DNA of 64,000 nucleotides from Nitrospira sp. (GTDB lineage: Bacteria > Nitrospirota > Nitrospiria > Nitrospirales > Nitrospiraceae), in the NCBI GenBank assembly GCA_018242765.1, contig JAFEBH010000001.1:117371-181370 (forward strand). Direction: 5' to 3'. The translations under genes and the position numbers were made by a program. The notes under the pieces were generated by a model. It made no database searches. It saw nothing but the letters and a program-made list of their open reading frames with translations, and had not been told where the DNA came from. Positions 8,975 through 18,697 of the stretch are shown here, one piece after another. Numbering within the stretch: position 1 is the first letter of the stretch; each line of letters begins with the position of its first letter.

Positions 8975-9152
8975 ATTAGGCCCCCTGTTTCGACCAGCTC
9001 AGGCTACTGTTCAGTCCTATCCGGCCGATCGAAAGACCAGGATTAAACGCGGTGGATCGTCAGTATCCGGTGGATCTTGGCGGCGTAGATTGCCAGTGGC
9101 AGGATGATCCCAGTTGCGGTATTGTTGCGGTTCTCTCATACTCGGAAGGACT

Positions 9153-9761
9153 ATGATTGCCGTCATCGATTATGGAATGGGGAATCTTCGCAGTGTCTCC
9201 AAGGCCTTTGAGGCGGTGGGACAGCAGGCGATAGTCACGCGGGACGCAGCTGCTATTCGAAATGCGAGTCATATCGTCTTGCCGGGTGTGGGAGCGTTTG
9301 GCGACTGCATGGCAAATCTCAAGCAGTATCAATTAGTCGAACCTATCAAGGGGGCGATTAGGGCGGGAAAGCCGTTTTTGGGGATTTGCCTTGGATTCCA
9401 ACTCTTGTTTACGGAAAGCGAAGAGTTCGGTCGCCATGAGGGCCTGGACGTTTTTCCGGGCAAGGTGCGAGCCTTCTCAAAAGAGCAGGCACTCAAGGTG
9501 CCGCATATGGGTTGGAATCAGGTGAATATTCAAAAGCCTTGTCCGGTCTTCGAAGGCATTGCAGATGGATCGAATTGGTATTTCGTCCATTCCTTTTTTG
9601 TGGAGCCGACGGATCGGCAGATCACTGCCACAACGACAAGCTATGGCCTCCCATTTACCTCCAGTATTTGGAAAGACAACGTGGTGGCCTGTCAGTTTCA
9701 TCCGGAGAAGAGTCAGGCAGTTGGGTTGCAATTGATCCGAAATTTTGGGAGATGGAAGTGA
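9153..9761 (+). CDS. hisH: Imidazole glycerol phosphate synthase, glutamine amidotransferase subunit
   Basis: HisH hydrolyses glutamine and channels ammonia to HisF for imidazole ring formation. The 202-residue protein has the class I amidotransferase triad: Cys79 in GICLGFQ, and His183 and Glu185 in CQFHPEKS. The start at 9153 gives the canonical MIAVIDYGMGNLRSV N-terminus and has a GGAAGG ribosome site; an in-frame upstream ATG at 9114 is rejected. It restarts the his cluster after the accessory insertion and overlaps the following lipoprotein gene by about 10 bases. Confidence 0.97.
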   Translation: MIAVIDYGMGNLRSVSKAFEAVGQQAIVTRDAAAIRNASHIVLPGVGAFGDCMANLKQYQLVEPIKGAIRAGKPFLGICLGFQLLFTESEEFGRHEGLDVFPGKVRAFSKEQALKVPHMGWNQVNIQKPCPVFEGIADGSNWYFVHSFFVEPTDRQITATTTSYGLPFTSSIWKDNVVACQFHPEKSQAVGLQLIRNFGRWK

Positions 9762-10501
9762 GAGACTGGTTCGTGCCGTTCCGCATGGCGCTAGTGATCA
9801 TTGCGACAGGATTCATGGGAATGGCGGTGGGTTGCAGCGGGTCGAAAGTTTCAACCAAATCAGCGCCTGAGGTATCTCGATACCAGATTCGCTCACTGGC
9901 GCTAATCCCCTTTACATCGATCGAAACTCCCCAGTCATCGGGGTATGATGACCTCTTTATTCCACCTCCGGAGAGTATTCGCCGGTCCGATATCTCCATC
10001 GGAGTTCCGTTGGAAGGACCGCCTCCTGCTCCCAAGGCCATGCTCGTGCCGGGATACGCTGCGGAACAGGTAACGGACTTATTCTGGAAACGTCTCAGAA
10101 ATTGGAAAGGGATTCAGGTGATACCTCCTGGTGAAGCCGTGCGAGCTTCATCAGTCGATACGGATCTTGCCAGACTGGGGCCAGAGAAAGCCGCTGTTGC
10201 TGTAGCGAAGCGACTCAAGACGGATGCGGTATTGATCGGGCTTGTGTCGATGTACCAGGAACGGGTGGGCAGTCGACTTGGTGCCGATCCGCCGGCGACC
10301 GTCGGTTTTCAGGCGAAGGTCATCGCGAATGATGGGAAAGTTCTCTGGGCCGGTGGGTATTATGAGCGGCAACGACCGATGACCGAGGATTTCCTGGGGT
10401 TTCTGCAGCGATGGTCTTTTGTGACAGCGGCTGAATTGGCGGAGTACGGTGTCGATGCGGTGCTGAAAGAATTTCCGTTCGGTGGTGGAGAGGAGCGATA
10501 A
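9752..10501 (+). CDS. Putative lipoprotein of unknown function within the his operon
   Basis: The product is up to 249 residues. A hydrophobic N-terminal segment ends in a lipobox-like AVGC (about residue 28), which suggests a lipid-anchored envelope protein. The mature part has an RSLALIPF segment and a C-terminal alpha/beta-looking region (AKVIANDGKVLWAGGYY). This recalls the fold of lipoproteins that sense or assemble at the outer membrane, but no family is assigned with confidence. Starts at 9752, 9758 (GTGA overlap with hisH) or 9785 are possible. It lies between hisH and hisA with no gaps, so it is very likely co-expressed with histidine synthesis although no enzymatic link is evident. 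Confidence 0.75.
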   Translation: MEVRDWFVPFRMALVIIATGFMGMAVGCSGSKVSTKSAPEVSRYQIRSLALIPFTSIETPQSSGYDDLFIPPPESIRRSDISIGVPLEGPPPAPKAMLVPGYAAEQVTDLFWKRLRNWKGIQVIPPGEAVRASSVDTDLARLGPEKAAVAVAKRLKTDAVLIGLVSMYQERVGSRLGADPPATVGFQAKVIANDGKVLWAGGYYERQRPMTEDFLGFLQRWSFVTAAELAEYGVDAVLKEFPFGGGEER

Positions 10502-10502
10502 G

Positions 10503-11228
10503 GTGGTAGTCATTCCTGCGATTGACCTCAAGGACGGACGATGTGTGCGGTTGCGTCAAGGCGACATGGCGGCTGAGACGATCTATTCGGAGGATGTGGC
10601 GGCTGTTGCTCGACAATGGCAACAGTGCGGAGCCGGCCTTATTCATGTCGTCGATTTGAACGGCGCGGTCGGGGGCGAGCCCAGGAATTTGCCTCAGATC
10701 GAGGCGGTTCGCAAGGCGGTTACCGTCGACATCCAAGTCGGTGGTGGAATCAGGACCATAGAAACCGTCCGACGGTATCTGAAGGCCGGGGTGTCGCGCG
10801 TGGTCTTGGGGACTGCGGCACTCACGGATCGAGCGTTTCTTGAGCAGGCCTGCACCGAGTTCCCCCGGCGAATTGTCCTTGGTCTGGATGCACGCGACGG
10901 CAAGATTGCGGTGAAGGGGTGGACGACGGTATCGGAGACAAAGGCGATCGATCTGTTGAACAAGGTCAGTGGACTGGCGATAGGAGCGGTCATTTATACG
11001 GATATTGCACGGGATGGGATGTTGAACGGGCCCAATCTCACGGCGTTGAGAGAAGTCGCGGCTTCCTCCGCTTTTCCAGTTATTGCATCCGGAGGGATCA
11101 GTCGGATCGACGATCTTCTGGCCGTACGCTCGCTTGGGCCTCAGATTGAAGGTGCCATCGTGGGCAAAGCATTATATGATGGCCACTTGGATTATCATGC
11201 TGCGCTTACGGCGCTCTGTCAGGAGTAA
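10503..11228 (+). CDS. hisA: ProFAR isomerase (HisA)
   Basis: HisA is a TIM-barrel isomerase that converts ProFAR to PRFAR in histidine synthesis. The 241-residue product starts at the GTG 10503 (MVVIPAIDLKDGRCVRL), with an AGGAG site 7 bases upstream. The longer GTG start at 10482 would lie inside the lipoprotein gene. Catalytic aspartates are seen in AIDLKDG near residue 7 and in IYTDIARDGM near residue 168. Phosphate-binding glycines appear in VGGGIRT and IASGGIS. It follows the lipoprotein stop by one base. Confidence 0.97.
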   Translation: MVVIPAIDLKDGRCVRLRQGDMAAETIYSEDVAAVARQWQQCGAGLIHVVDLNGAVGGEPRNLPQIEAVRKAVTVDIQVGGGIRTIETVRRYLKAGVSRVVLGTAALTDRAFLEQACTEFPRRIVLGLDARDGKIAVKGWTTVSETKAIDLLNKVSGLAIGAVIYTDIARDGMLNGPNLTALREVAASSAFPVIASGGISRIDDLLAVRSLGPQIEGAIVGKALYDGHLDYHAALTALCQE

Positions 11229-11298
11229 GGGGTGAAGAGTTAGAGGTGGGAAGAGGGATTTACGTTGATCCTTACCCCTTAGTATTCACCGATTGCAG

Positions 11299-12081
11299 AT
11301 GTTGACCAAACGCATTATTCCCTGTCTCGATGTCAAAGAAGGCCGAGTTGTAAAGGGTGTGAGTTTCGTGAATCTTCGCGATGCCGGTGACCCCGTCGAG
11401 GTTGCGGTGGGATATGATCGTGAGGGGGCGGACGAACTCTGCTTTCTCGATATTACCGCCTCGCATGAGAACCGGAAGACGATTCTTGATGTGGTCGAGC
11501 GGACGGCGGCTCGCGTTTTTATGCCGGTGACGGTCGGTGGCGGAGTACGGACAATCGAGGATATCCGGGACTTATTGAATGCGGGTGCGGACAAGGTCAG
11601 CATCAATACTGCAGCGATTCAGCGGCCCGGGTTCGTTCAAGAAGCCGCGCAGCGGTTTGGGACGCAGTGTATCGTCGTCGCGATCGATGCCAAGTCCGTT
11701 GCGCCAGGCCGGTGGGAAATCTTTACGCATGGAGGACGAAAACCGACCGGGCTCGATGCAGTTGAGTGGGCAACACGTATGGAGCAGTCTGGTGCCGGCG
11801 AGATTCTCCTGACGAGCATGGATCAGGATGGTCGTCAAACCGGATATGATCTGGGTTTGACCGCTGCGGTGTCTGGTGCCCTGTCGGTTCCGGTGATTGC
11901 ATCGGGAGGAGTGGGGACATTGGAGCATTTGTATGACGGCTTTGCGAAGGGGAAGGCGGACGCAGTCTTGGCTGCTTCCATCTTTCATTTTCGGACCTAT
12001 ACGATCTCCCAAGCGAAGGCCTATTTGAGAGACCACGGCGTTCCTGTCCGTATGACAGACGATATTGCTGACGTGGCGTGA
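11299..12081 (+). CDS. hisF: Imidazole glycerol phosphate synthase, cyclase subunit
   Basis: HisF is the TIM-barrel cyclase that, with ammonia from HisH, converts PRFAR to imidazole glycerol phosphate and AICAR. The 260-residue protein starts [20 protein letters not shown], with the catalytic aspartate in CLDVKEG. The second catalytic aspartate lies in VVAIDAKSV near residue 128. Phosphate-binding loops VGGGVRT and IASGGVG are present. The ATG at 11299 is favoured over the TTG at 11293. A purine-rich 70-base spacer separates it from hisA, and hisIE follows after 4 bases. Confidence 0.98.
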   Translation: MLTKRIIPCLDVKEGRVVKGVSFVNLRDAGDPVEVAVGYDREGADELCFLDITASHENRKTILDVVERTAARVFMPVTVGGGVRTIEDIRDLLNAGADKVSINTAAIQRPGFVQEAAQRFGTQCIVVAIDAKSVAPGRWEIFTHGGRKPTGLDAVEWATRMEQSGAGEILLTSMDQDGRQTGYDLGLTAAVSGALSVPVIASGGVGTLEHLYDGFAKGKADAVLAASIFHFRTYTISQAKAYLRDHGVPVRMTDDIADVA

Positions 12082-12085
12082 ATTC

Positions 12086-12754
12086 ATGGACCAGGCACCG
12101 GTTGGCCAATTCAAATTCGACCAGCAAGGCTTGCTTCCTGCCGTGGTGCAGGATTGGCTCGATGGGACGGTATTGATGCTGGGGTATATGAATCAAGAGG
12201 CGTTGGCTAAGACGGTTGCGACCAGAACCGTGCACTTTTGGAGCCGGTCCAGAAATAAGCTCTGGGAAAAAGGCGAAACCTCCGGCCATAAGCTGCATGT
12301 CAAAGCTCTTTTCGTCGATTGCGATCAGGACACCGTCTTGGTAAAGGCACAACCGATTGGGCCGACTTGTCATACAGGCGAACGGGCCTGCTTCTTTTCA
12401 CGGCTGGATGAACAAGGCCTGGTTACTGGGGAGAAGACGCGGGATGCCGTGGGGGGAATTCTTGAATCAGTGTTGCGGACGATCCTCGCACGTCGTGCGA
12501 ACCCACAGGCCGGATCCTATACGACGAAGCTATTCGAAGGGGGGCATGACAAGATTTTGAAAAAGGTCGCAGAGGAGGCCGGAGAGGTGCTGTTGGCGTC
12601 GAAAGGTGGCAAGAAAGAGGAAATTGTCTACGAAGTGGCTGATCTCTTTTTTCACACCCTCATGGTTCTGGGGTACCATGGTCTGACCTTACAGGACATT
12701 TATGAAGAACTGGGACGCAGATTTGGAAAATCCGGCTTGCGGTTGGAGAAGTAG
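12086..12754 (+). CDS. hisI: Bifunctional phosphoribosyl-AMP cyclohydrolase / phosphoribosyl-ATP pyrophosphatase
   Basis: This HisIE fusion carries out steps two and three of histidine synthesis. Of its 222 residues, about 1-110 are the cyclohydrolase. Zinc-ligand cysteines and the family blocks VLMLGYMNQEAL, FWSRSRNKLW and GPTCHTGERACF are visible there. Residues from about 125 form the all-alpha pyrophosphatase with EEAGEVLLAS and YEVADLFFHTLMVL. The start at 12086 lies 4 bases after hisF; an earlier TTG would overlap hisF. With it the window holds G, D, B, H, A, F and IE, and only hisC, hisZ and the phosphatase are missing. Confidence 0.96.
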   Translation: MDQAPVGQFKFDQQGLLPAVVQDWLDGTVLMLGYMNQEALAKTVATRTVHFWSRSRNKLWEKGETSGHKLHVKALFVDCDQDTVLVKAQPIGPTCHTGERACFFSRLDEQGLVTGEKTRDAVGGILESVLRTILARRANPQAGSYTTKLFEGGHDKILKKVAEEAGEVLLASKGGKKEEIVYEVADLFFHTLMVLGYHGLTLQDIYEELGRRFGKSGLRLEK

Positions 12755-12824
12755 ATGACATGGTCTGTGGGGACACCAGTCTGTGATTGAGCGGTGAGAT
12801 AGGGTATTGGTCGGAGAGGTCGAC

Positions 12825-13169
12825 ATGAGCGAGTGCCTATTTTGTAAGATTGTGGAGAAGAAGATTCCAGCAAAGTTGGTTCACGAGGATGAAGACATAT
12901 TGGCGTTTGACGATATCAATCCCCAAGCACCGGTCCATACGTTGGTGATACCGAAACGACATGTAGAGTCAGTCCAAGATTTGGGTGCGGCAGATCAGGC
13001 TCTATTGGCGAGATTGCTACTGACCTGCAGGAGGGTTGCGAACGACAAAGGGCTGGCAGGTTCTGGGTTTCGCCTCGTGGCGAACACCGGACGAGATGGA
13101 GGGCAAACCGTGTTTCACCTCCATTTTCATGTCATGGGTGGACGGCATATGGGATGGCCTCCCGGCTGA
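12825..13169 (+). CDS. HIT family nucleotide hydrolase (HinT-like)
   Basis: The 114-residue protein is a histidine-triad hydrolase of the HinT branch. Enzymes of this branch cleave adenosine phosphoramidates or acyl-AMP. The catalytic HLHFH triad is at residues 98-102, followed by VMGGRHMGWPPG, the typical HinT C-terminus. An N-terminal CLFCKI pair matches the zinc site found in many family members. The ATG at 12825 is preceded by GGAGAGG. It follows hisIE by 70 bases and lies ahead of dnaG; its cellular substrate cannot be read from the context. Confidence 0.93.
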   Translation: MSECLFCKIVEKKIPAKLVHEDEDILAFDDINPQAPVHTLVIPKRHVESVQDLGAADQALLARLLLTCRRVANDKGLAGSGFRLVANTGRDGGQTVFHLHFHVMGGRHMGWPPG

Positions 13170-13258
13170 TAGAAGATGACGAATTGACAGGTTTTCCACT
13201 CGTCTGTTAATCTGAACGGTCAATAATTCCGATTACTTAGTAACCAGCTCGTCAGGTC

Positions 13259-15115
13259 GTGCGCGACGGGAATGTAGGAGCGGAGACTCTCGTGGGCCGA
13301 GGTCTGATTTCCGACGAGATTAAGAATCGAATACGAGATCGGGTGGATATTGCGGATGTCGTGGGCCAGCATGTCTCATTAAGGCGGGCTGGTCAGAACC
13401 TGGTGGGGCTGTGCCCCTTTCATCAGGAAAAGAGCCCATCATTTTCGGTCAGTTCCTCCAAACAAATGTTTTACTGCTTCGGCTGCAAGGCCGGGGGTGA
13501 TGTGTTCGCATTTCTGAGCAAGATGACCGGCGCGACCTTTCCTGAAGTATTGCGTGAGCTGGGCGACAAGGTGGGTATTGCGATAGAGGAGTCGCCTACG
13601 GAACGAGGCCAACGTGGGCAAGCGCATCGCATCGAAGAGATGAACCAGGCTGCGCTGACATGGTTTCAATCGAATCTTCGCGATCCATCTCTCGGGGCAA
13701 CGGCTCGTGAGTATCTCGTCAGGCGAGGAATTCAGCAATCCACTGTGGAGGCGTTCCGTCTCGGGGTTTCGTCCTCGGATTGGGAAGGGCTCTGCAAGGT
13801 CCTCTCTCGAAAAGGGTTCTCGGCTAGCGACGGCATGACTGCAGGGCTTATTACCCCACGGTCCAATGGTAACGGGTACTACGACAAATTCCATGGACGC
13901 CTGATGTTCACCATTACTGATCTACGCAAGCGTGTGGTGGGATTCGGCGGTCGCGTATTGGGCGACGGCATGCCTAAATATTTGAATTCTCCCGATACGC
14001 CGCTATTTAAAAAAGGGCAGACGCTGTTTGCGTTCGATCAGGCGCGCGAAGCAATTGTTCGAACCAAAACGGTGATCGTTGTTGAAGGGTATTTCGATGC
14101 CATCGCACTTCACCAAGCAGGATTGACCCATACTGTGGCGACCTTGGGGACAGCCTTGACGGCTGAGCATGTGCAGACGCTGCGGCGATTTGCCGAGCGG
14201 GTCATATTACTCTTTGATCCGGATACAGCCGGTGTGCGCGCGGCGTTGCGAGGGTTGGATCTGTTTGTCAACAGCGGCTTGAGTGTCAAAGTTGTCACGC
14301 TACCGGCGGGAGAGGATCCGGATACCTTTATCCGGAAATCTGGTGTGGATGCATTCGCCCAGTTGGAAGCCATTGCGCCAAGCTTATTGGACTATGCCCT
14401 GAATCACACGATCGATCAGGCCGATCCTAGTTCGCTGGAGAGCCGTATTCGAAGCGTCGATGAAGTGCTGCGCATTCTGCAGAAGAGCGAGCATCCGATC
14501 GAACGGCAGGAGCGAATGAGAATGGTCGCTGAACGGCTGAGGATCAACGAGGCACGGTTGATCGAGCGCTATCCGGTGCTGTCGGTTCAACCGAAATCTG
14601 GTGCCGTTCCTCCACGCGTGCAATCGGCGCAGGAGATTTCTTTGACCACGCTGTTCAAAGGATTGCCAGAAGAGAGGGACTTGTTGCTTCTGCTGTTGCA
14701 GGGGAAGCTGTCCCCTGCTGATGTGCGTCGCCTGAATCCGGAATCGTTCACTCTAGCGTCTGGACGAAAGCTGATTGAAATTGCGCTCACTCATCTGGAG
14801 CCTGGCGGAGGGCTTGGTCTTCGAGCCGTGCTGGATGAAGCGATGGAAGATTCCGACTGTGGTGCAATAGCGACGGAATTATCCATGCGAGAGGATTATT
14901 TCGACGATGTGCCCGCCCATATCCAAGCTTGTTTGGATAATCTCGATCGTAAACGGACGGAGCACGTGCTGCGGGATCTGATCGAACGTCTCAAAACGGC
15001 CGAACGCGAAGGGCGAGCGGATGAAGCGGGGAACTTGAACGTGCAGATTAATGAAGTACGGATGCGGAAAGCCGGCACGCTGAGCGCCGGTGTGATGACT
15101 TTGGTGAAGGAGTAG
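13259..15115 (+). CDS. dnaG: DNA primase
   Basis: DnaG makes RNA primers at the replication fork. The product of up to 618 residues has the N-terminal CHC2 zinc finger ([12 protein letters not shown] with CFGC about 20 residues later). It also has the TOPRIM domain with [15 protein letters not shown] and LLFDPDTAG acidic residues, and a C-terminal helicase-binding-like region. The start is uncertain: GTG 13259 gives the longest form, while GTG 13292 (VGRGLISDE) is closer to usual family length. Two bases after its stop lies rpoD, the classic macromolecular synthesis arrangement without rpsU. Confidence 0.97.
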   Translation: MRDGNVGAETLVGRGLISDEIKNRIRDRVDIADVVGQHVSLRRAGQNLVGLCPFHQEKSPSFSVSSSKQMFYCFGCKAGGDVFAFLSKMTGATFPEVLRELGDKVGIAIEESPTERGQRGQAHRIEEMNQAALTWFQSNLRDPSLGATAREYLVRRGIQQSTVEAFRLGVSSSDWEGLCKVLSRKGFSASDGMTAGLITPRSNGNGYYDKFHGRLMFTITDLRKRVVGFGGRVLGDGMPKYLNSPDTPLFKKGQTLFAFDQAREAIVRTKTVIVVEGYFDAIALHQAGLTHTVATLGTALTAEHVQTLRRFAERVILLFDPDTAGVRAALRGLDLFVNSGLSVKVVTLPAGEDPDTFIRKSGVDAFAQLEAIAPSLLDYALNHTIDQADPSSLESRIRSVDEVLRILQKSEHPIERQERMRMVAERLRINEARLIERYPVLSVQPKSGAVPPRVQSAQEISLTTLFKGLPEERDLLLLLLQGKLSPADVRRLNPESFTLASGRKLIEIALTHLEPGGGLGLRAVLDEAMEDSDCGAIATELSMREDYFDDVPAHIQACLDNLDRKRTEHVLRDLIERLKTAEREGRADEAGNLNVQINEVRMRKAGTLSAGVMTLVKE

Positions 15116-15117
15116 TC

Positions 15118-16932
15118 ATGTCGAAACAAGAGTTATTGGGCGAGGTGAAGAAGCTGATCTCCATCGGGAAGGAAAAAGGCTTCCTGACATACGACGAGCT
15201 CAACAGCACCTTGCCGGCTGAAGTGGTCTCGTCCGATCAGTTCGGCAGCATCATGGCGATGTTCGGAGAAATGGACATCGAGATCGTTGAAGCGACGGAG
15301 GGAGAACGGATTTCAAAACGAGGCGATGGTGAAGGTGGTGAAGAGGGCGAGGATGTGGAGTCGGACGCGGAGGACGACAACGATAAGGCGATCGATTTGA
15401 CGCCGGGCGCTTTGAGTCGAACCGACGATCCCGTGCGGCTCTATCTCAAGGAAATGGGGAGTGTTGCGCTTCTGAGCCGAGAGGGTGAAATCGAGATCGC
15501 CAAACGGATTGAAGAGGGGAAATTCGATATCGCCTCGGTGATCTATGGGATGCCGATGACGATCGAGTTTGTCTTGGCGCTCCGGGATCAACTCAAGAAC
15601 GGGAAAATCGATGTTCGCGAGATCGTTCCGGTTCAAGAGACGGAAGAGGATTTCGAAGAGGACCAGCAACCGGTCGAGCGTGACTACGAAGAGCTCCGAG
15701 TCAAGACCCTCGACGCGTTGAATTCGGTACGGAAAGTCTCGCTTGCGCTCAAGGCGTTGGCGGAGAAGGGCAAGCATCTCGGGAATGACCCGGCGAAACA
15801 CAAAAAGTTCAAGAAACAGTTTGAAGCCGTTCGTCAGCAGGTGGTGAACAAGATCGAATCAGTCAACCTGCATGGGGTGTTGAAGGAGCGGATGGTGCAG
15901 CGTGTCCGCGATCTTGCCGTCCAAATCCGTATGGCCGAACGGGAAGCGGTCAGCTGTCAACGGCGTATTGGCGTCGGCGGCGAGGCCGGAGCTGAATTGT
16001 TGAGAAAGATGTGCCGGAGCCGTCAGGACTTCCTGGCTGTCAAGCGGAAGACCGGAGTCTCCGAGGAGGCCTTGCTTGAGATTCGCAAGGTGTATCAAGC
16101 CGCCAAGGCGCGAGTTCGCCAACTGGAAGCCGAAGAAGCGCTGGTACCAGCCGAAGAAATTAAGGATGCGGTCAAGCATCTCGATGTGGCGGAGGAGAAA
16201 GTCAAACGTGGGAAGGCGGAGCTGGTCGAAGCAAATCTACGGCTCGTCGTCAGCATCGCCAAGAAGTATACGAACCGCGGTCTTCAATTTCTCGATTTGA
16301 TCCAAGAAGGCAATATCGGCCTCATGAAGGCGGTGGACAAATTTGAATATAAGCGCGGGTATAAGTTCAGCACCTACGCCACATGGTGGATTCGGCAGGC
16401 GATTACCAGGGCCATCGCTGATCAAGCGCGTACGATCCGGATCCCGGTGCATATGATTGAAACGATCAACAAATTGATCCGCACGTCCAGGCATCTTGTG
16501 CAGAAGTTGGGACGAGAACCGTTACCGGAAGAAATCGCCGAACGGATGGATTTGCCGTTGGATAAAGTCCGGAAGATCCTCAAAATCGCTCGTGAGCCCA
16601 TTTCGCTCGAAACACCGATCGGAGAAGAAGAAGACAGTCATCTGGGCGATTTCATCGAGGACAAGAAGGCAGTGTCGCCGTTGGAGGCGGCCATTCGCTA
16701 CGACTTGCAGCGGCAGATCAACAGCGCGTTGGAAACCCTGACGCCGCGTGAGGAGAAGGTCTTGCGTAAGCGGTTTGGCATCGGGGAAGCGACCGACCAC
16801 ACGTTGGAAGAAGTTGGTCAGGACTTTGAAGTGACTCGTGAACGCATCAGGCAGATTGAAGCCAAAGCCCTCAGGAAGTTGCGACATCCGAGCCGTAGTA
16901 AGAAGTTGCGGAGCTTTGTCGAAAGTTTGTAG
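15118..16932 (+). CDS. rpoD: RNA polymerase primary sigma factor
   Basis: This is the 604-residue housekeeping sigma-70. It shows region 1.1, an acidic linker ([18 protein letters not shown]), and region 1.2 ([21 protein letters not shown]). A non-conserved region precedes region 2 ([45 protein letters not shown]). Region 3 and region 4, with the helix-turn-helix ([24 protein letters not shown]), follow. The ATG follows dnaG by two bases, so priming and transcription initiation genes are co-expressed. Promoters in this window with TTGACA/TATATT-like boxes are its predicted targets. Confidence 0.98.
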   Translation: MSKQELLGEVKKLISIGKEKGFLTYDELNSTLPAEVVSSDQFGSIMAMFGEMDIEIVEATEGERISKRGDGEGGEEGEDVESDAEDDNDKAIDLTPGALSRTDDPVRLYLKEMGSVALLSREGEIEIAKRIEEGKFDIASVIYGMPMTIEFVLALRDQLKNGKIDVREIVPVQETEEDFEEDQQPVERDYEELRVKTLDALNSVRKVSLALKALAEKGKHLGNDPAKHKKFKKQFEAVRQQVVNKIESVNLHGVLKERMVQRVRDLAVQIRMAEREAVSCQRRIGVGGEAGAELLRKMCRSRQDFLAVKRKTGVSEEALLEIRKVYQAAKARVRQLEAEEALVPAEEIKDAVKHLDVAEEKVKRGKAELVEANLRLVVSIAKKYTNRGLQFLDLIQEGNIGLMKAVDKFEYKRGYKFSTYATWWIRQAITRAIADQARTIRIPVHMIETINKLIRTSRHLVQKLGREPLPEEIAERMDLPLDKVRKILKIAREPISLETPIGEEEDSHLGDFIEDKKAVSPLEAAIRYDLQRQINSALETLTPREEKVLRKRFGIGEATDHTLEEVGQDFEVTRERIRQIEAKALRKLRHPSRSKKLRSFVESL

Positions 16933-16972
16933 GTCGCAGGACGCACGGCGTGATCCTTGACCTTTCCGAAGA

Positions 16973-17049
16973 GGGCCCATAGCTCAGGTGGTTAGAGCGG
17001 CTGACTCATAATCAGCTGGTCCTAGGTTCAAGTCCTAGTGGGCCCACCA
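16973..17049 (+). tRNA. tRNA with CAT anticodon, probably tRNA-Ile2
   Basis: A complete cloverleaf is visible. It has a 7-bp acceptor stem (GGGCCCA/TGGGCCC), a D-arm AGCTCAGGTGGTTAGAGC, an anticodon stem GCTGA/TCAGC with loop CTCATAA, a T-arm with GTTCAAGTC, discriminator A and an encoded CCA. The anticodon CAT allows Met or lysidine-modified Ile. The overall bases, especially GGTTCAAGTCC, resemble ileX-type tRNA-Ile2 more than elongator tRNA-Met. The identity would be settled by a covariance-model tool. Confidence 0.95.
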
Positions 17050-17097
17050 GCGGAAACATGGCGTGCGCCTTCAGTGTTGGGCACTGATGGAAAGGAT

Positions 17098-17877
17098 ATG
17101 GTGAATCAGAAACTATCCCCACTCATCGAATTACAGAAACTCGATCTCCGAATCTTGGAGATCACCGAAACTCGCCGAAAAATTCCTGAACGTCTCCACC
17201 TTGCCGAAACTCCGCTTCGAGAAGTGACCCAGGCCCTGACCGACACGAAAGCTGCGGTCGACGCGGCCACCAAGGAACGGCGTACGCATGAGAAGGACCT
17301 CGAAGTGCACGAAGCGCACACGGAGAAGATGAAATCACATGCGGCGAGCCTCAAAACCAACAAGGAATATCAAGCGCATCTGTTCGAACTTGAATTGGCA
17401 AACAAGAGGCGGGGCGAGTTTGAGGAGAAGATTTTGCTGGCAATGGAGAAGATTGATGAGCTCCAGAAGGTCGCCAAGGAGCTGCAGGAGAAAAAACAGG
17501 CACACGACAACGTCTTCGCTCAGGAAAAACAGAGTCTGGACACACAGGATAAAGAGCTGGCGAAGGAGCTGGCACGGCTGGAAGCCGATTACCGAGAAGC
17601 GGCTGGGAAGGTGGAGAAGAGCCTTCTTGACCGGTACAATCAAGTGAAGGCCGCGCGAAAAGATCAACCCTTGGCTGCCGTGCGTGCCGGTATGTGTGTG
17701 GGGTGCCGCTTGCAGATCCCGCCGCAACTCATCGCTCAGGTGAGACGATCAGATGACCTTCATCTCTGCCCCTATTGCAGACGGATTCTCTACTGGGAAG
17801 GGGAGCCAGCGAAAGAATCTGCTTCGGCCCTCAGTGAAGCTCGGAAGGCGGATATGGAAGTGGGGGAGTCGTTCTAA
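17098..17877 (+). CDS. Coiled-coil protein with C-terminal C4 zinc ribbon
   Basis: The 259-residue protein is mostly a long coiled coil rich in Glu, Lys and Leu (about residues 10-195). A zinc ribbon follows with CVGC and CPYC pairs near residues 200-230 (MCVGCRLQIPPQL, LHLCPYCRRILYW). This is the architecture of the C4-type zinc-ribbon family (CdsZ-like) often found near rpoD, rnhC or RNase P genes. The role is unknown or regulatory. The ATG at 17098 is preferred to a start inside the upstream tRNA. It lies 48 bases after the tRNA and may share its transcript. Confidence 0.85.
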   Translation: MVNQKLSPLIELQKLDLRILEITETRRKIPERLHLAETPLREVTQALTDTKAAVDAATKERRTHEKDLEVHEAHTEKMKSHAASLKTNKEYQAHLFELELANKRRGEFEEKILLAMEKIDELQKVAKELQEKKQAHDNVFAQEKQSLDTQDKELAKELARLEADYREAAGKVEKSLLDRYNQVKAARKDQPLAAVRAGMCVGCRLQIPPQLIAQVRRSDDLHLCPYCRRILYWEGEPAKESASALSEARKADMEVGESF

Positions 17878-18066
17878 GACCGGCTCCCTCAATCTCTCCT
17901 GGGTCGTGGTTCTGAACTATGGAACAGCCATCGGGTACGACCCAGAAGACGCTGGATCGAATTCGATCCATGTGTATCTACCAGGATTTTGGTCATTTTA
18001 TAATGCCGTTCGACCAGTGACCTAGCCGTTCCCTGTCTGTTGTGACGTCCTCCTCCCCTTCGAAGA

Positions 18067-18588
18067 TCATTCGTTTTTCATGGTAGGAGGTTTTAATTTG
18101 AAGAGTGCCTTCTGGACATCCAAATCTATGTATCTGATGATGGGGGAATCGGCGAGGCGTACATCGTATGGTGGCGAGACCGAGCCGCCATGCCAAAACA
18201 CGTGTCCCACCTGTTTATGATCTAGGCCTGCACCGATGTGAATGGAATGGGCATCATGTCGATAAGGGCTATCATAGCTATTGGCTAGTTCATCTCGTTG
18301 TCTTCTATCTGAGAAATCAAACGCCAGTTGCAGAATGGCGTCGGCCATGGACCGATCTGGTACGACTGTAAATCCTGCTCGTGTAAGCTTGTCTTTGACG
18401 TCCTGTTCCACCTTCTCGATGATGCCGGTTATACCAGTGGGGAGTGTGCGAGCGTTGCTGTGAATGTCAACCCAGATGGTTTTTGTTTGTGCGAGAGTTC
18501 GTTGCTCTTGTTCAGTATATGTTCTGTGGCCGGTGCATGCGGCTTGCAGGACTGCAATGACCAATGTCACTATTTGAAGAATCCTCAT
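18067..18588 (-). CDS. Putative lipoprotein, unknown function
   Basis: The 173-residue product starts MRILQIVTLVIAVLQAAC, a signal peptide with a lipobox-like QAAC at residues 15-18, indicating lipid anchoring in the envelope. The mature region contains TIWVDIHSNARTLPTGI and RAGFTVVPDRSMADAILQLAF. These look like an ABC-lipoprotein or DUF-type alpha/beta domain that assembles near the membrane, but I do not assign a family. GAGGAG lies 6-7 bases ahead of the ATG at 18588, which decides the start over an upstream in-frame ATG. It is convergent with the zinc-ribbon gene. Confidence 0.72.
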   Translation of the reverse strand: MRILQIVTLVIAVLQAACTGHRTYTEQEQRTLAQTKTIWVDIHSNARTLPTGITGIIEKVEQDVKDKLTRAGFTVVPDRSMADAILQLAFDFSDRRQRDELANSYDSPYRHDAHSIHIGAGLDHKQVGHVFWHGGSVSPPYDVRLADSPIIRYIDLDVQKALFKLKPPTMKNE

Positions 18589-18697
18589 GCGCTGCTCCTC
18601 GTAGGACGTTCGTAAGCTATCAAAGCTTCTCTTGGAGCACAAGGAGGGGATGCCGTTGCAGGTTCAGATCGTGACGTCGATTGCTCAGGCAAAAAGT

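Noticed and set aside
9512..9751. Extension of the his-operon lipoprotein into hisH
   Set aside because: It is hisH read in another frame; the signal peptide begins at 9752 or later.
16973..17049. Elongator tRNA-Met
   Set aside because: The anticodon CAT fits, but T-arm and overall bases look more like tRNA-Ile2; kept as probable Ile with the ambiguity noted.
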